From contig CM042152.1 in the NCBI GenBank assembly GCA_023376005.1, forward strand, positions 80,127,195 to 80,191,194: DNA of 64,000 bases, written 5' to 3'. Origin of the DNA: Doryteuthis pealeii (Eukaryota > Mollusca > Cephalopoda > Myopsida > Loliginidae). The first letter of the stretch is position 1, and each line of letters begins with the position of its first letter. A program made the position numbers and the translations under genes. This document shows positions 20,830 to 31,515 of the stretch, one piece after another. Below the pieces are notes generated by a model. That model worked only from the letters and a program-made list of their open reading frames with translations. It was not told the origin of the DNA and did no database searches.

Positions 20830-20910
20830 TCGAACTACTGTCATCTATTATTATTCGTACAACGTTTCAGACGATGTGCCCTCTGGCCTTCTTCAGGCAT
20901 TTCTTGTCAT
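20830..20910 (-). repeat. CTGAAGA...GAAACG module
   Basis: The minus strand reads CTGAAGAAGGCCAGAGGGC and continues to TCTGAAACGTTGTACG. Same module as 5380-5541. Confidence 0.6.
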
Positions 20911-21199
20911 AATCAGGAGCCATCACGGAATTTTGAACCTAACTCTTTATTCAATCCACGAGGATATCCTGTTCTTATTCCGCTAACCATGGCTGGGGTA
21001 TAGGTGTTAAGCTATGTTAATTATTATTCTATGTTACTGTCACCCTTGACACATAGCATAGTGGATAAAGACGTTGGGTTAAGACAGTTCTAAGTGACAG
21101 TTATCTCTAGGCAGAGGGCTCCCAAGTCCGATAAAAAATACCTGAAGAAGGCCGGAGGCCAAAAGATGAGGACAATATTCCGAATAATCCAAATAATAC

Positions 21200-21735
21200 T
21201 AATTATCAAGCCTCATCTCAAAATTCATAAAAATCAGATAATTCCCTGATTTTTGGTAATCTTTTGTTTATCAATCTCGGCCATTGTAGGTTAATATATT
21301 TCCAGCTCAATTCTTTTGTAAACACAACCCACAAGAATTTTTTTTAGAGCGTTTTGGTTTTTCTGCATGTTTGAACAAAAAGAAAGATATTTCATTCAAA
21401 TAAAATATCAACAAGTTAGTAATTTTTCTGTGCATAGTGTAATTAATATTTTTTGTTGTTGATTTCTAAGAAAAAACTTTAGTTTTTTTGTGTTTTTTTT
21501 TACTTTTAATAACATATTTTATTAACTTCAATTCAATGTCTTTTTTTTTGGGGGGGGGCAATTTAATATTTAAAATGTAATAAAAATCAATTACATATGT
21601 AATTATTATTTTGCTTTTTTTATTGTTGCTCATTATGTTACTACTTTTCGACTTTAACATAAAATTTAACTTTAAATAATCGATTTAATTTTTAAAGTGA
21701 AAATCAGCGCTCATTTTGTTGACACCTAATATATA
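21200..21735. other. AT-rich stretch, nothing recognised
   Basis: T-runs and a G-run at 21551-21558. No gene or repeat family identified. Confidence 0.45.
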
Positions 21736-21740
21736 GCAAG

Positions 21741-21863
21741 CTCCCCACTTCCCGACACAGAAATTGTGCTACTCATGCTGTGAGTTGGCGAGGGCCGGTA
21801 TCGAACCTGGAAACTTTTGGTTCCTAGCCGTTTGCTCTACTGACTTAGCTAAACTGACCCCTA
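21741..21863 (-). repeat. S1 SINE, head half
   Basis: 'gggccggtatcgaacctgg' to 'gacttagctaaactgacc' are the antisense of boxes B and A. Confidence 0.8.
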
Positions 21864-22000
21864 ATGGGGGTCTGATGGTAGGTGGGGCGCTCCACATCAG
21901 ACGCAGAAACAATCTCCCTGGTCTAGCGCTAGTGAAAAGGGGATAGTCTCCCTCGCAGTCCAGCTGATACCGACAATAGGCAACTCCACCTACTTTACTT
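21864..22000 (+). repeat. S1 SINE, body and tail half in opposite orientation
   Basis: 'gtctgatggtaggtggggcg' to 'gataccgacaataggcaac'. It joins the preceding minus-strand half at the head, so the two halves form an inverted chimera rather than one colinear copy. Confidence 0.8.
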
Positions 22001-22004
22001 TTTA

Positions 22005-22780
22005 TATAGCAAAGACACATTAGAAATAATTGTGTATCGAAAACCAATTTTTATCGTCAATCCTTTGTTAGATCCAAAGTTAATTATTTCATAAGTACTT
22101 ATTGGGATTAAAATAAGATTAAAATAATAATAAATATTAAATAATAATCTCCCATAAGCCTTCTGAGCATGTGGAGGAAAAGGGACCCACTCCCTACCTC
22201 CAAGATAATCTTTCGGCCATTCGGTCTAGGGCCCCTTTGGGATCAGACACTATTACTGGACAGGAAGAAAGTTCCTCTCCACGAGGTAGCTATGACCTAT
22301 GAATAAAGCCTGAATCCTAAAACTACCTTTTTTCTTTGTCTCTTCCTTTTCTTTCCTTTTCAGCACGACCACCAAAATATGATGGAGTTAAAAGGAAAAC
22401 CTGTGAACACACACCAGAAATAACCACAGACTTTTAAATTAAACATTAAAATCCTTGTCACCCCCACTTACTTTTGAATTGCAAAACTCACTAGGTTATC
22501 TGCTCGTGTTTACTACATACAAGAAACAAATTTCACACTGTGACGTCATATAACCAAGTGAGACGATAATGGTGATCAGAAAATAAATAAGATAAAATAA
22601 ACAAAAACTAAATTCCAAATTTCTGTCTATTTCCTTCGGCAATTTTGGATTTTTAGTGGGAAGCAGCAAATTATATTTTCGTATACCTTTAGTGCGGGGG
22701 TGGGGCTAAATTCTTCTCGTTGTCATGTTGGGGAGCTAAAACTCTTATGACCGAATTTTTTCATGTCTTTATAGAACTAT
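22005..22780. other. No gene seen
   Basis: A less AT-rich segment at 22150-22330 ('ggcccctttgggatcagac') is not recognised. Confidence 0.4.
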
Positions 22781-22849
22781 TGGTTTGCTTGATATTAAGG
22801 AGGATATTTACTAGAATTCCCCCAAGTTCTGGAGATCTACGGATAGTGG

Positions 22850-23065
22850 GAAACCCTTTCATTGCAATTACTCCCAAGTCCACTCTGACCCGGAGTGATA
22901 GTACCTGTTCACGGTCCATCAATCGTTCAAAATAGATCCGTTTAAAAATTATTTGTATTCAATCGGACTTTAAGAAACAACTACACAATGATATGAACGT
23001 ACAATTCCCTAACCTCTATAAATAAAATAACCCTTGACGGGTTGGCTTGACGTTATAATCAGTTA
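22850..23065 (+). repeat. L repeat, 3' part
   Basis: 'tcccaagtccactctgaccc' and 'gatagtacctgttcacgg', ending in the tail 'aataacccttgacgggttgg'. Confidence 0.65.
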
Positions 23066-23208
23066 AATCATAATCAATTTGAGTTCAAACCAGCTTTACT
23101 CCGATAAAAAATGAACCTTTTGTCAGATTCTACCCGTAGCGGAATGGTTAGATAAATACATACGGCAATTCAACACATAATCGTATGGTTGGTGGTAGAG
23201 GAAGATAT

Positions 23209-23700
23209 TAAGTAGAGTGCCCACTCCCCAAGAACCAATATTAGCATTAGTATATGCGGGATATACTAACACTGAGCACAACGGAAGGAAAGATAAAATA
23301 AACGTATTCATACATACAAGAACATGTAAACCTTTATATACATAAAGTCAAGCCGTAGAAGACCGTACGACCTGGCGCCTCCTCGTTAAACAAGGAACGA
23401 AAAGGAGTGAAAAAGAGAGGAAAGAAGCCGCGACAGAAAAGAGAGCCATAAGGAAGGAGAGACAGCAGCATCTCCAGCAAAAATCACCGTTTGTCTGCAA
23501 TCACTGCACCAGAGATTGCCATTCAAAAATTAGCCTGTTCAGCCACTCACACAGTTACAGATTTTTAAAAAGTGGCCACTACGCTATCGTCTTTAGTAGA
23601 CTGAAGGATGCCAACAACTACATAAAGTCGAAGGAAAGAATACACACACGTGTCTCAACATCTGGAAATACATGACCAAACAGTATGTGAAAAGGGGGCA
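23209..23700. repeat. Older repeat interrupted by a LINE
   Basis: 'aatattagcattagtatatgc' without the first base, and 'cactgagcacaacggaagg', correspond to 14800-14870 ('atcagcattagtatatcc', 'aataaacagaaggacag'). The LINE at 23350-23618 sits inside. Confidence 0.5.
23350..23618 (+). mobile_element. 5'-truncated LINE end with 11-bp target duplication
   Basis: Flanked by exact 11-bp repeats TACATAAAGTC (23339-23349 and 23619-23629). The insert encodes the C-terminal end of a LINE ORF: EDRTTWRLLVKQGTKRSEK, a basic helical stretch, then a degenerate C-X2-C...H zinc-finger-like end (FVCNHCTRDCHSKISLFSHS). The family's stop codon is lost and the frame reads on into flanking DNA. It belongs to a different LINE family from 16176-16367, having another C-terminal motif and another 3' end ('gtagactgaaggatgcc'). 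Confidence 0.88.
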
Positions 23701-24192
23701 AAGAGAAAAAAAACTTACTGGATGAAGGAAAGTAAAATATCCATGTGACTTTACCATTCTATGACAGGGTCGAGAATGGGTCTCTGGGACTGTCATTTGA
23801 CACCCAACGAGGCACTTATTCTCTAAGAGAGATAAGCAAAATCTTGTGAGCGTTTGTTTACGATGTGTAAAAGCCTTTTTTTTTTATCACACAATTTGAA
23901 TGGGAACGCTATCGTTGCGTAGCGTTTTGATTTGCATCTTCTCTTACATTTCGAGTATCGACAAAGGCATTTAAACATCGTAAATAGAAGCTCACAAGCT
24001 TTTACTTGTCCACATTTTTCCTTTTTATGTTTAATGATTAACAGCCCTGTTGATGGTTTTTAAAAAAAACGTTATAACGTCGGCTTCAAAAATGTCAATT
24101 TTCGTCGTATTTTCAGTTTTTTCCCAAACTTTTTATACACTTACACTGTCGGATTTTATATCCATTTCTTTTTATGTGAGTGAATATATTCT

Positions 24193-24196
<4 letters not shown>

Positions 24197-24223
<27 letters not shown>

Positions 24224-24293
24224 TGTGTGAATGAGAATATATGCTCTGTGTATGTGTGAGAATATATGCTCTGTGTGTGTGTGAGTGAATATA

Positions 24294-24334
<41 letters not shown>

Positions 24335-24386
24335 TGAGTGAATATATTCTGTGTGTGTGTGTGATATATCTGTGTGTGTGAATATA

Positions 24387-24435
<49 letters not shown>

Positions 24436-24650
24436 TGAGTGAATATATCTGTGCGTGTGTGTGTGTGTGTGTGAGTGAATATATGTGTGTGTGCTGTGTG
24501 AATATGTGTGTGTGTGTGTGTATGGGTGAGTGAATATATGCTGCGTGTCTGTGTGAGTGAATACATGCTCTGTATGTGTGTATGTAAGTGAATATATTCT
24601 CTGTGTGTAAGTGAGTGAATTTATGCTCTGTGTGTGCGCATGTGTGTTTC
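24197..24650. repeat. (TG)n with 'gagtgaatatattc' spacers
   Basis: Compound minisatellite: TG runs of 8-30 units separated by repeated 'gtgagtgaatatat(t)ctg'. The apparent 136-residue minus-strand frame (HTHTHT...YSLTH) is a product of the repeat. Confidence 0.95.
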
Positions 24651-25004
24651 TTTTATGATTGTCAGATTTAACTTTTTAAAACTTTTTCTTGACAGTCAAA
24701 TCAAGAATTTGATTTAAAAACGAGAAGAAAAAAAAACAGAAAAAAATCTAAATAAATAAACAGGAAAAGAAAACATTTCTGTGATTAAAAAACATGAAAT
24801 AAAAAATTTAAAAACAAAACAGCTGAGAGAGAGGGGGAGGGTGGGGGCTGAAGTAAAATGGAAAACAATATTAATTAGCTAAAAACCTCGTTCTGTTTTT
24901 GTCCGCAGATAGCATTAGGAGTGTTTAGTTTTAACATCATTTAAAAAGACAATTATCACAAGTGTGCTTTTAAAATATGAAAATTGCTGTATTCTTTTAA
25001 TTGA

Positions 25005-25130
25005 TTGATTTTAACGGAATATTAAACCATCTTGAGTTATTTTATGCCTAGAGGTTAGGGAATAGCATTCATTGTACATTTGTATTTACATTTTTTGTGT
25101 AGTAGTTTAAGAATTATTTTGCAAGGGCCG
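25005..25130 (-). repeat. LINE 3' UTR/tail fragment
   Basis: 'ttttaacggaatattaaacc', 'ttatgcctagaggttaggg' and 'gcattcattgtacatttg' match the LINE end at 16016-16175 and the fragments at 25470 and 44812. Confidence 0.7.
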
Positions 25131-25469
25131 GGTTAGAGGTAAAATCGTATCTATGCGTCCCAGTGTTTTCCTTTTTTCTTCCCTCACCTTTCAAGCTAAC
25201 TGTAAATACATTTCAATAGTTTCTTAGAAACGAATTACACAGGATAGGTTACAAGGTAGGAGTTAGACGGCTTTAGTTGTTTTCCCAGATCATAAATAAG
25301 AACCCTACAATCTACTTTAGTTGGGACCCATTAAATTTCCGGGGACTCATTAAAACCAAATATGTGTGTCCCAGGACGCATTAAGTTTTTTTTTTTAAAA
25401 GCTATCAGCATCACTGCTAAAATGAAAGGAGCACAAAGTTTCAATAGTAATAAATATTGGTTTGATTGA

Positions 25470-25690
25470 TTGACTGATTTTAATGGAACTTCAACTTGTC
25501 TAAGGCTATTTTATGCCTTGAGGTTAGGGGAATTGCATTCATTGTATATTAACATTTTCTGTGTAGTTGTTTAAGAGTTTGTTTTTTTTTTTGGGGGGGG
25601 GTGGCACAAGGTCCTATCGATTTTTAAACATTTATTTGACACATAGATGGTACCCTAACAGGTACTACCACTTTGGGTAAGAATAGACCA
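25470..25690 (-). repeat. LINE tail joined to L repeat
   Basis: The LINE tail ('atgccttgaggttagggg') runs into the L-repeat landmark ('gatggtaccctaacaggtac'). This join, also seen at 44812-45045 and 57088-57250, suggests that the L repeat and the LINE 3' end belong to one element. Confidence 0.7.
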
Positions 25691-25872
25691 TTGTACATTT
25701 GTATTTATATTTTTTGTGTAGTAATTTAAGAATAATGTATAACAATTATATGTTATCAAGTATTCCTATCTAATAAAACATAATTTATACGCGATTATAT
25801 AGTTTATAGTAATTATTTCTATTTAATAACAAACAATTGTTTGCACACAGTTATGTAACTTCAGGTAACTAA

Positions 25873-26495
25873 TCTATATATTAATACTCGTGTTCCTCAA
25901 TCTTCCGACCGTTATCATCTTGCAACACCCTCTGGTTAAAAATGAGACCATCCAAATCATCCAAGATGAAATGCAAAAATGTAAATCCTGAGTATCCATG
26001 AGCCTTGTTGATTAGGCCCAAAACATCTATATATTAATACTGTTGTGCCTTAATCTTCCAACTGTTATCATCTTGCAACACCCTCTGGTTAAAAATGAGA
26101 CCGTCCAAATCGTCCTAGATGAAATGCAAAAGTGTAAATCCTGATTATCTGGTGTTGCTTATCCGCTGAATTCTTATTTCTTATATGTGTTGTCACCTCA
26201 TACCATTCCGTTTTTATTATAAATAATAGGGAAGAAAAAGGACATACTATACAGAAAAATATAATAAGAGAGTAGGGAAAAGATAGGGATATGTGGTAAG
26301 CGCGCTGAAGCGATAACGCTAATCTGTTTCAATCGAATATAATGTAAAGTTGAAAAGAAGGAAAGAAAGAAAAAAAGTGAGAGAGAGCTAAATCAAGATT
26401 ATAATACTTTTTACATATTGAACTATTTAGCAATAACTTTTAAGTAAACATATCAAACGTTGTAATAATTCTCATACTGTGGTATATCCACTTAA
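25873..26495 (+). mobile_element. Helitron-like element with doubled 5' unit
   Basis: Starts A|TCTATATATTAATAC; the 153-bp 5' unit is repeated once (second start at 26026), and the rest is colinear with 12789-13253 through 'cgctaatctgtttcaatc' to the hairpin region 'actgtggtatatccac'. The terminal CTRR is not preserved (the end reads ccacttaaaac), so the 3' boundary is approximate. Confidence 0.75.
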
Positions 26496-26529
26496 AACAG
26501 TTCACTTTTGCAGTTCCGAGATTAAAGAA

Positions 26530-26745
26530 GTATATAACTGAATGACTACGCAACAACTTTAAATCTATACAACATCAATTAATGCTGTCCTTAAATTAAA
26601 AAAAACAACAACTACTAAATGAATGAACGTATGTTTTTCTTAGATTGTCATTTTTATTAAAAGTATTAATCCCAGTTGAGAAATTAAAAATATAAACATT
26701 AGACTTCATTTCATATTCTACTAACATCTGTCCGGTAGACAATGG
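26530..26745 (+). repeat. Half copy of the 27.8-28.3 kb foldback element
   Basis: Shares 'aaatctatacaacatcaatt', 'agtattaatcccagttgag' and 'taacatctgtccggtagac' with the right arm of 27838-28308. Confidence 0.75.
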
Positions 26746-26869
26746 TACAGAAAAGAACACAAAATAGAAGAAAAAGAAGAAAAAAAGAAAAAGAACCAAA
26801 ATTTATGATTTTTTTAAAAAATTAAACGACATTAATTGATGTTATATAGATTTTAAGTGTATAAAAAGC

Positions 26870-27075
26870 GTATAACTTAATCACTACGCAAGAGCTTTAA
26901 ATCTATTAATTAATGTTGTCCTTTAACTTATAAATGAATTAACGTATTAAGTTATATTTTCCTTAGAATTTCATTTTTATCAAAAGTATTAATCCCAGTT
27001 GAGAAATTAAAAATATATACATTGGACTTAATTTCATATTCCACTAACATCTGTCCGGTAGATTATGGTACAGAA
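26870..27075 (+). repeat. Second half copy, same orientation
   Basis: 'aattaacgtattaagttat', 'agtattaatcccagttgag' and 'taacatctgtccggtag'. With 26530-26745 it makes a direct repeat about 340 bp apart. Confidence 0.75.
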
Positions 27076-27502
27076 AAAAGAACACAAAATAGAAGAAAAA
27101 GAAAAAAATAAAGAAAAAGAATACAAAAAATGAAAAATAAAAAATCGAACAGTGATTTTAAAAGCAAGTAGATTGGGTCATTCACATTTAAAATAATGAG
27201 GCAACAAAATCTTATTTCCTATTTAATCACCATGTGGTCTTATTACGTATTAAGACAACATAAGTAAATATAATAAAATGAGAATGAATGGAGATATATA
27301 TGGATAGTTTCTCAACTTAATCAGGTAAAAGTTTAAATGTTGTGGAAATGAAAGATAGAAAATGATGGAACTAATTTTATTTAAATTGGGAAAACGGGGG
27401 GAGGGGTTATTGAAAATTAAAGTTGAAAATGTTGGCTTTTAGCTGGGGATCAAATACGTATATCCCCACAGGTGGCAATAATCTGTAACTAATCAAGACC
27501 AT

Positions 27503-27551
27503 CAGGTAGGCAAGGAAAGGTGTTATATGAACACCTTCCCTTGCCTACCTG
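27503..27551. repeat. Short near-perfect hairpin
   Basis: Arms of about 22 bp ('caggtaggcaagg' with 'aaaggtgtt' against 'aacacctt' with 'cccttgcctacctg') around a 5-nt loop 'atatg', with one unpaired base. Confidence 0.8.
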
Positions 27552-27588
27552 AAGGAAAGGAGACTGAAAAGATAGGGACAGGTAAATA

Positions 27589-27593
<5 letters not shown>

Positions 27594-27667
<74 letters not shown>
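27594..27667. repeat. (GA)n microsatellite
   Basis: About 36 GA units, ending in 'aagagagat'. Confidence 0.97.
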
Positions 27668-27837
27668 TAAAAGAAGCCTGCTTAATGAGTTTATTATCTC
27701 CGATGCCAATAGTCAGTGTTCGAGCCTAGGTAAAAGACCAAAGTCTTAAATGGCGATTTTAAAGCCATTTAGCCTTTTGCAAGAATTAAAAGAGCAACAA
27801 TAGATAAAGAAAAGACAAAACTGACACGGACAGTCAA

Positions 27838-28308
27838 GGTAGACTGGGAATTCAGGAGGATAAATTTTTACCATAGTCTACCGGACAGATGTTAATGGAA
27901 TATGAAATGAAGTCCAATGTATATATTTTTTAATTTCTCAACTGGGATTAATATTTTCGATAAAAATCAAACTAAGGAAAACATAACTTAATACGTTAAT
28001 TCATTTAGAAGTTGTTTTTTTTTATTAAAAGACATCATTAATTGATGTTGTATAGATTTAAAGCTCTTGCGTAGTGATTAAGTTATACACTTTTTATACA
28101 CTTAAAATCTATACAACATCAATTAATGTTGGTTAAAAAAAAACAACAACTTCTAAATGAATTAACGTATTAAGTTATGTTTCCTTAGAGTTTCATTTTT
28201 ATTAAAAGTATTAACCTAATTCAGAAATTAAAAATCATTTCCTATTCCACTAACATCTGTCCGGTAGACTATGGTAAAATTTTACGATCCTCAATTCACA
28301 GTCTACCC
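27838..28308. mobile_element. ~470-bp foldback element
   Basis: Two arms of about 230 bp in inverted orientation meet near 28078. The outer ends are 'ggtagactgggaattcagg' and 'tcaattcacagtctaccc'; both arms carry 'ccggacagatgtta' / 'taacatctgtccgg'. A foldback MITE or an inverted duplication of the half copies at 26.5-27.1 kb; no clear target duplication. Confidence 0.75.
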
Positions 28309-28545
28309 ACGGACAGACTGATTGACATGGACAGACAAAACAATGAATAATCTTTTAGAGAAGAAAGAAATAAGTAAAATGGATGGATAACAATAAAGAG
28401 AAATAAAGTGAAAAAACGTTTTAAACATTATGTATGTAATATATAGTTTTGTATCAATATATTGTTCTTTTGAAAGTTTTCGGTGATATTGGAAGCATTG
28501 GAAACATGAAAAAGTGAACAGAGTTCTAATATCTAACCGTTGTTT

Positions 28546-28549
<4 letters not shown>

Positions 28550-28600
<51 letters not shown>
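28550..28600. repeat. (TA)n microsatellite
   Basis: Pure TA tract inside the palindrome above. Confidence 0.97.
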
Positions 28601-28604
<4 letters not shown>

Positions 28605-28853
28605 ATTTTTTGTTATTATTATTGGAGAAATGATTATAAAGTGCTCAATTACTTCTGTAAGAGCTGTATTTATTTATTTATTTATTTATAGTCACCAATA
28701 CAATTAAAAGTCCGTCTTACCAATGGTTTCGGAACATCACTTTTAGGTGATTATCAGTCATCAGAAACGTTTCTGATGACGGATAAACATCCGAAACCAT
28801 TGGTAAGACGAACTATTAATTGTATTGGTGACTATAAATAAATAAATAAATAA

Positions 28854-28854
<1 letters not shown>

Positions 28855-28909
<55 letters not shown>
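28855..28909. repeat. (TG)n microsatellite
   Basis: Pure TG tract. Confidence 0.97.
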
Positions 28910-28910
<1 letters not shown>

Positions 28911-29149
28911 CTATTATATTATATTCAATTGTCAAAACAAACCTCGACAAAGGGTGGAGGCCACCCGAAATATTTTTAAAAAATAAAGTGAACCAAAGGC
29001 AAGACAACGGTTATATATTAGAACTCTGTTTTTTGTTCTCTTTTTATATATTTCCTATGCTTCCAATATCACCAAAAACATTCACAAAAACAATATATTG
29101 ATACCAACTATATTATTTATAAAGAAACACACGTAGACTCAACATCAAC

Positions 29150-29153
<4 letters not shown>

Positions 29154-29194
<41 letters not shown>
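29154..29194. repeat. (TA)n microsatellite
   Basis: Pure TA tract. Confidence 0.95.
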
Positions 29195-29200
<6 letters not shown>

Positions 29201-29280
29201 ATTAAGATAGAGATGAAAATCTATTACGTTGTGGGGGGGGGCATTTAATTTCTCCTCTCCCCCACTCCGTGTTTTGTTAC

Positions 29281-29373
29281 CTGAAGTTCTATCTCATAGG
29301 ATGACTCTTCACTGTTACTCCAGGTATCATCAGAAACATCCTCATCCTCATCGTCATTGCCGTCAGAAAACAT
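29281..29373 (-). CDS. Candidate first coding exon, acidic Ser-rich protein (partial)
   Basis: The minus strand has an ATG at 29373-29371 (G at -3) followed by exactly 31 codons, beginning MFSDGNDDEDEDVSDD and ending SSYEIELQ, then a textbook donor CAG|GTAACA at 29280. The peptide is strongly acidic and serine-rich, unlike the simple-repeat frames around it, and the codons are varied. The frame stays open upstream without another ATG for about 30 codons. No downstream exon was recognised and I do not recognise the protein. Position and phase are seen; function is unknown and expression is inference. Confidence 0.3.
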
Positions 29374-29529
29374 CACTGGAGCAGACGGTAAAAAAGCCAA
29401 GCTCCTACACGTTGGGTTTTGCCGCCAGCTGAGTTGAACGTACCAAAATGGAGCCGATGCCAAAACATGTCAGCAATGTACTTATGAGATGGGCACAAAA
29501 TCGGAGAGAAGTGGTCTAAGCATGTTAGA

Positions 29530-30640
29530 ATATCACTCACTCACTCTCTCTCACACACACACAAAAAACAGTTTCTCACTTTCTCTTTCTCTCTCTCGAT
29601 ATATCTCTTTATTTTTCGAGGAACAAAAATATGACTCACACACTAATTTCTATCAACCAGCTTCTTTCTTTCTTTCTTTTTCCTTACTTATTTTTTTCTC
29701 TCTTGCTCAGATTCCCTCCCCCCTCTATCAATTTCACCTCATCCTTCCTTTATTTTCTTTCTTCTTCTTCTTCTTCTTCTTTCACATCAAATGCTTTTTC
29801 CTTCTTTTAACCATTCCCCCTTTTATTTTATTTTTCGTTCACTTAATTATTTTTTATTTCTTTCCCCCTTCCTTTATTTTCTAATTTCACTTTTCTATCT
29901 AAGGTTTTTTTGTTTTTTTTCTTCTTTGCACATCCCCCTCCTTTTATTTTTCTTTCATTTTTCCTTCACTTCTTTCTTTCCTTACTTATACTCTCTTGCT
30001 TAGATCCCTTCCCCTCTATTATTTTCACCTCTTTTTTATTTATTTTTTCATTTTTCCATCTAATGTTTTTTTCCTTCTTTGCACCCCCCCCCCAACACTT
30101 ATTTTTCTTTCATTTTTTCCTTCACTTCTCCTTGTTCATTTTATTTCTTTCCTTTATATTTTCAACTTTTTCCTAATTAAAAAAAAATCCTATTTTTCTC
30201 AATCCTTGTTTTTTGTTTTTCTTTCTTTCCCACTTATCTCCCCTTCTTTTCATCACCCTTTCTTCCTCTTTATTTTTCTAACATTACTCTTACCTCTCCC
30301 CATTATTCCCTCCCACCCCTTTTTATTTACTCCTCTATTATCTTACTCCTCTTACCTCTCTCCACCCTTTCCTTTCTTCTTTTTTTTCTCACCGATTACT
30401 CTTACTTCTTTTACCCCGTTTCTCTCCTCCCACTTTTTTCTTTCCTCCTCCTCCTCCTCCTTTATATTTCTCTCTCATTACTTCTACCCTCTCCCCATTA
30501 TTCTTTCCTACCCTTTCTTCCTCTATTTTCCTCACTCATTACTCTCTCTCTCCTCCTATTTCCTTACACTATTTTCTCTCACATTTTCTTTCTAATTCCA
30601 CCATTCTCTTTCCTTTTCTATTTTTCTTTGGTTTGATTTC
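29530..30640. repeat. Pyrimidine-rich low-complexity tract
   Basis: More than 1 kb of C/T-dominated sequence with 'ctttcttctttcattttt' and 'cttttttttcttc' motifs and (CTT)n at 29760-29780 and (CCT)n at 30445-30463. Long frames rich in F, S, L and P here (up to 199 residues) are compositional artefacts. Confidence 0.85.
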
Positions 30641-30690
30641 TTTTATTTAATGGCATATCAACCTCCACGGATTATTCAATGCCAAATGCG
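30640..30690 (-). repeat. LINE-type 3' tail
   Basis: 'taatggcatatcaacctcc' then 'attattcaatgcc'. Confidence 0.6.
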
Positions 30691-30699
30691 TTCCGTTTA

Positions 30700-30830
30700 G
30701 GCGTAATAGTAAGCAAGCTAGTCTCACAGATCTAGTACTACTGAAAAGCGAGTTCGATCCTCGCTGGATGCCCTATACTTATGACCTTGTGTCAAACCCT
30801 ACCCGCGGTTAACGGTTTGGGTAAATGATT
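30700..30830 (+). repeat. S3 tRNA-derived SINE
   Basis: Head 'gtaatagtaagcaagctag' with a good box B (GAGTTCGATCCTCG), followed by 'gccctatacttatgacc', 'ttgtgtcaaaccctaccc' and 'ggtttgggtaaatg'. Compare 59055-59190 and 60046-60166. Confidence 0.8.
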
Positions 30831-31209
30831 TTTTTAATGCCAAAGCCATCCTTGCAGAAGAACATTAGTTGTACTATTTAACTCATAGCTGGGCACGATA
30901 TTTTTTTATAGCATTTCTTTAATTTTAATTCCATTTTATGCGTTTATTTATTTCCATTTATTTTTCATTCCTCTTTCATCATTTTAATTCTTCTGATTTC
31001 ATTCAATTTTCTCATTCATAGTTTTTCTTTCAACCTTTTTCTTCATTTTGTCATTATTTCATTCATTCATATCTTCTCCAATTCAGTTTCTTTTTTAAAT
31101 TCTCATTCCTTATTTTCGTTCACATTCCTTTTATTCTTTCCCATCCAGTTTAATTTTTATTTTATTTCCTTTAAAAGGATTTTCTTTCTTTTCCTCTTTA
31201 CACTCTAAT

Positions 31210-31515
31210 CGCTCCCCTTCATTCTCCCCTTCCTCTAATAGTCTTCTTCCCTTCCTCCTCCCCTTCCTCTAATAGACTTCTTCCCTCCTCTCTAATAGTC
31301 TCACCTTCCTCTAATAGTCTTCTTCCCTTCTCCTCTCTAATAGTCTCCCCTTCCTTCTCTCTAATCTTCTTCCCTTCCTTCTCTCTAATCTTCTTCCCTT
31401 CCTTCTCTCTAATCTTCTTCCCTCCTCCTCTCTAATAGCCTTCCCTTCCTTCTCTCTAATAGCCTTCCCTTCCTTCTCTCTAATATCTCTCTAATCTTCT
31501 TCCTCCTTCCCCCCC
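31210..31515. repeat. ~24-bp pyrimidine minisatellite
   Basis: Units such as 'cccttccttctctctaatc' with 'ttctt', and 'tctaatagtcttcttccc', repeat about a dozen times with length changes. Confidence 0.85.

Larger units (their letters stand above)
28436..29117. repeat. ~680-bp nested palindrome
   Basis: Outer arms 28436-28551 and 28998-29117 are reverse complements ('gatattggaagcattgg' against 'atgcttccaatatcacc'). Inner arms 28665-28768 and 28769-28860 are near-perfect complements centred between 28768 and 28769 ('tcatcagaaac|gtttctgatga'). The centre holds CTGATGACGGATAAACATCC then GAAACC. (TA)n and (TG)n tracts fill the space between the arms. Confidence 0.8.

Noticed and set aside
24156..24566. 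136-residue minus-strand frame of His/Thr repeats
   Set aside because: Produced by (CA)n; no coding signal beyond the repeat.
29489..30595. Plus-strand frames up to 199 residues rich in F, S, L and P that look like membrane proteins
   Set aside because: The region is a C/T low-complexity tract; hydrophobicity follows from TTT/TTC/CTT codons.
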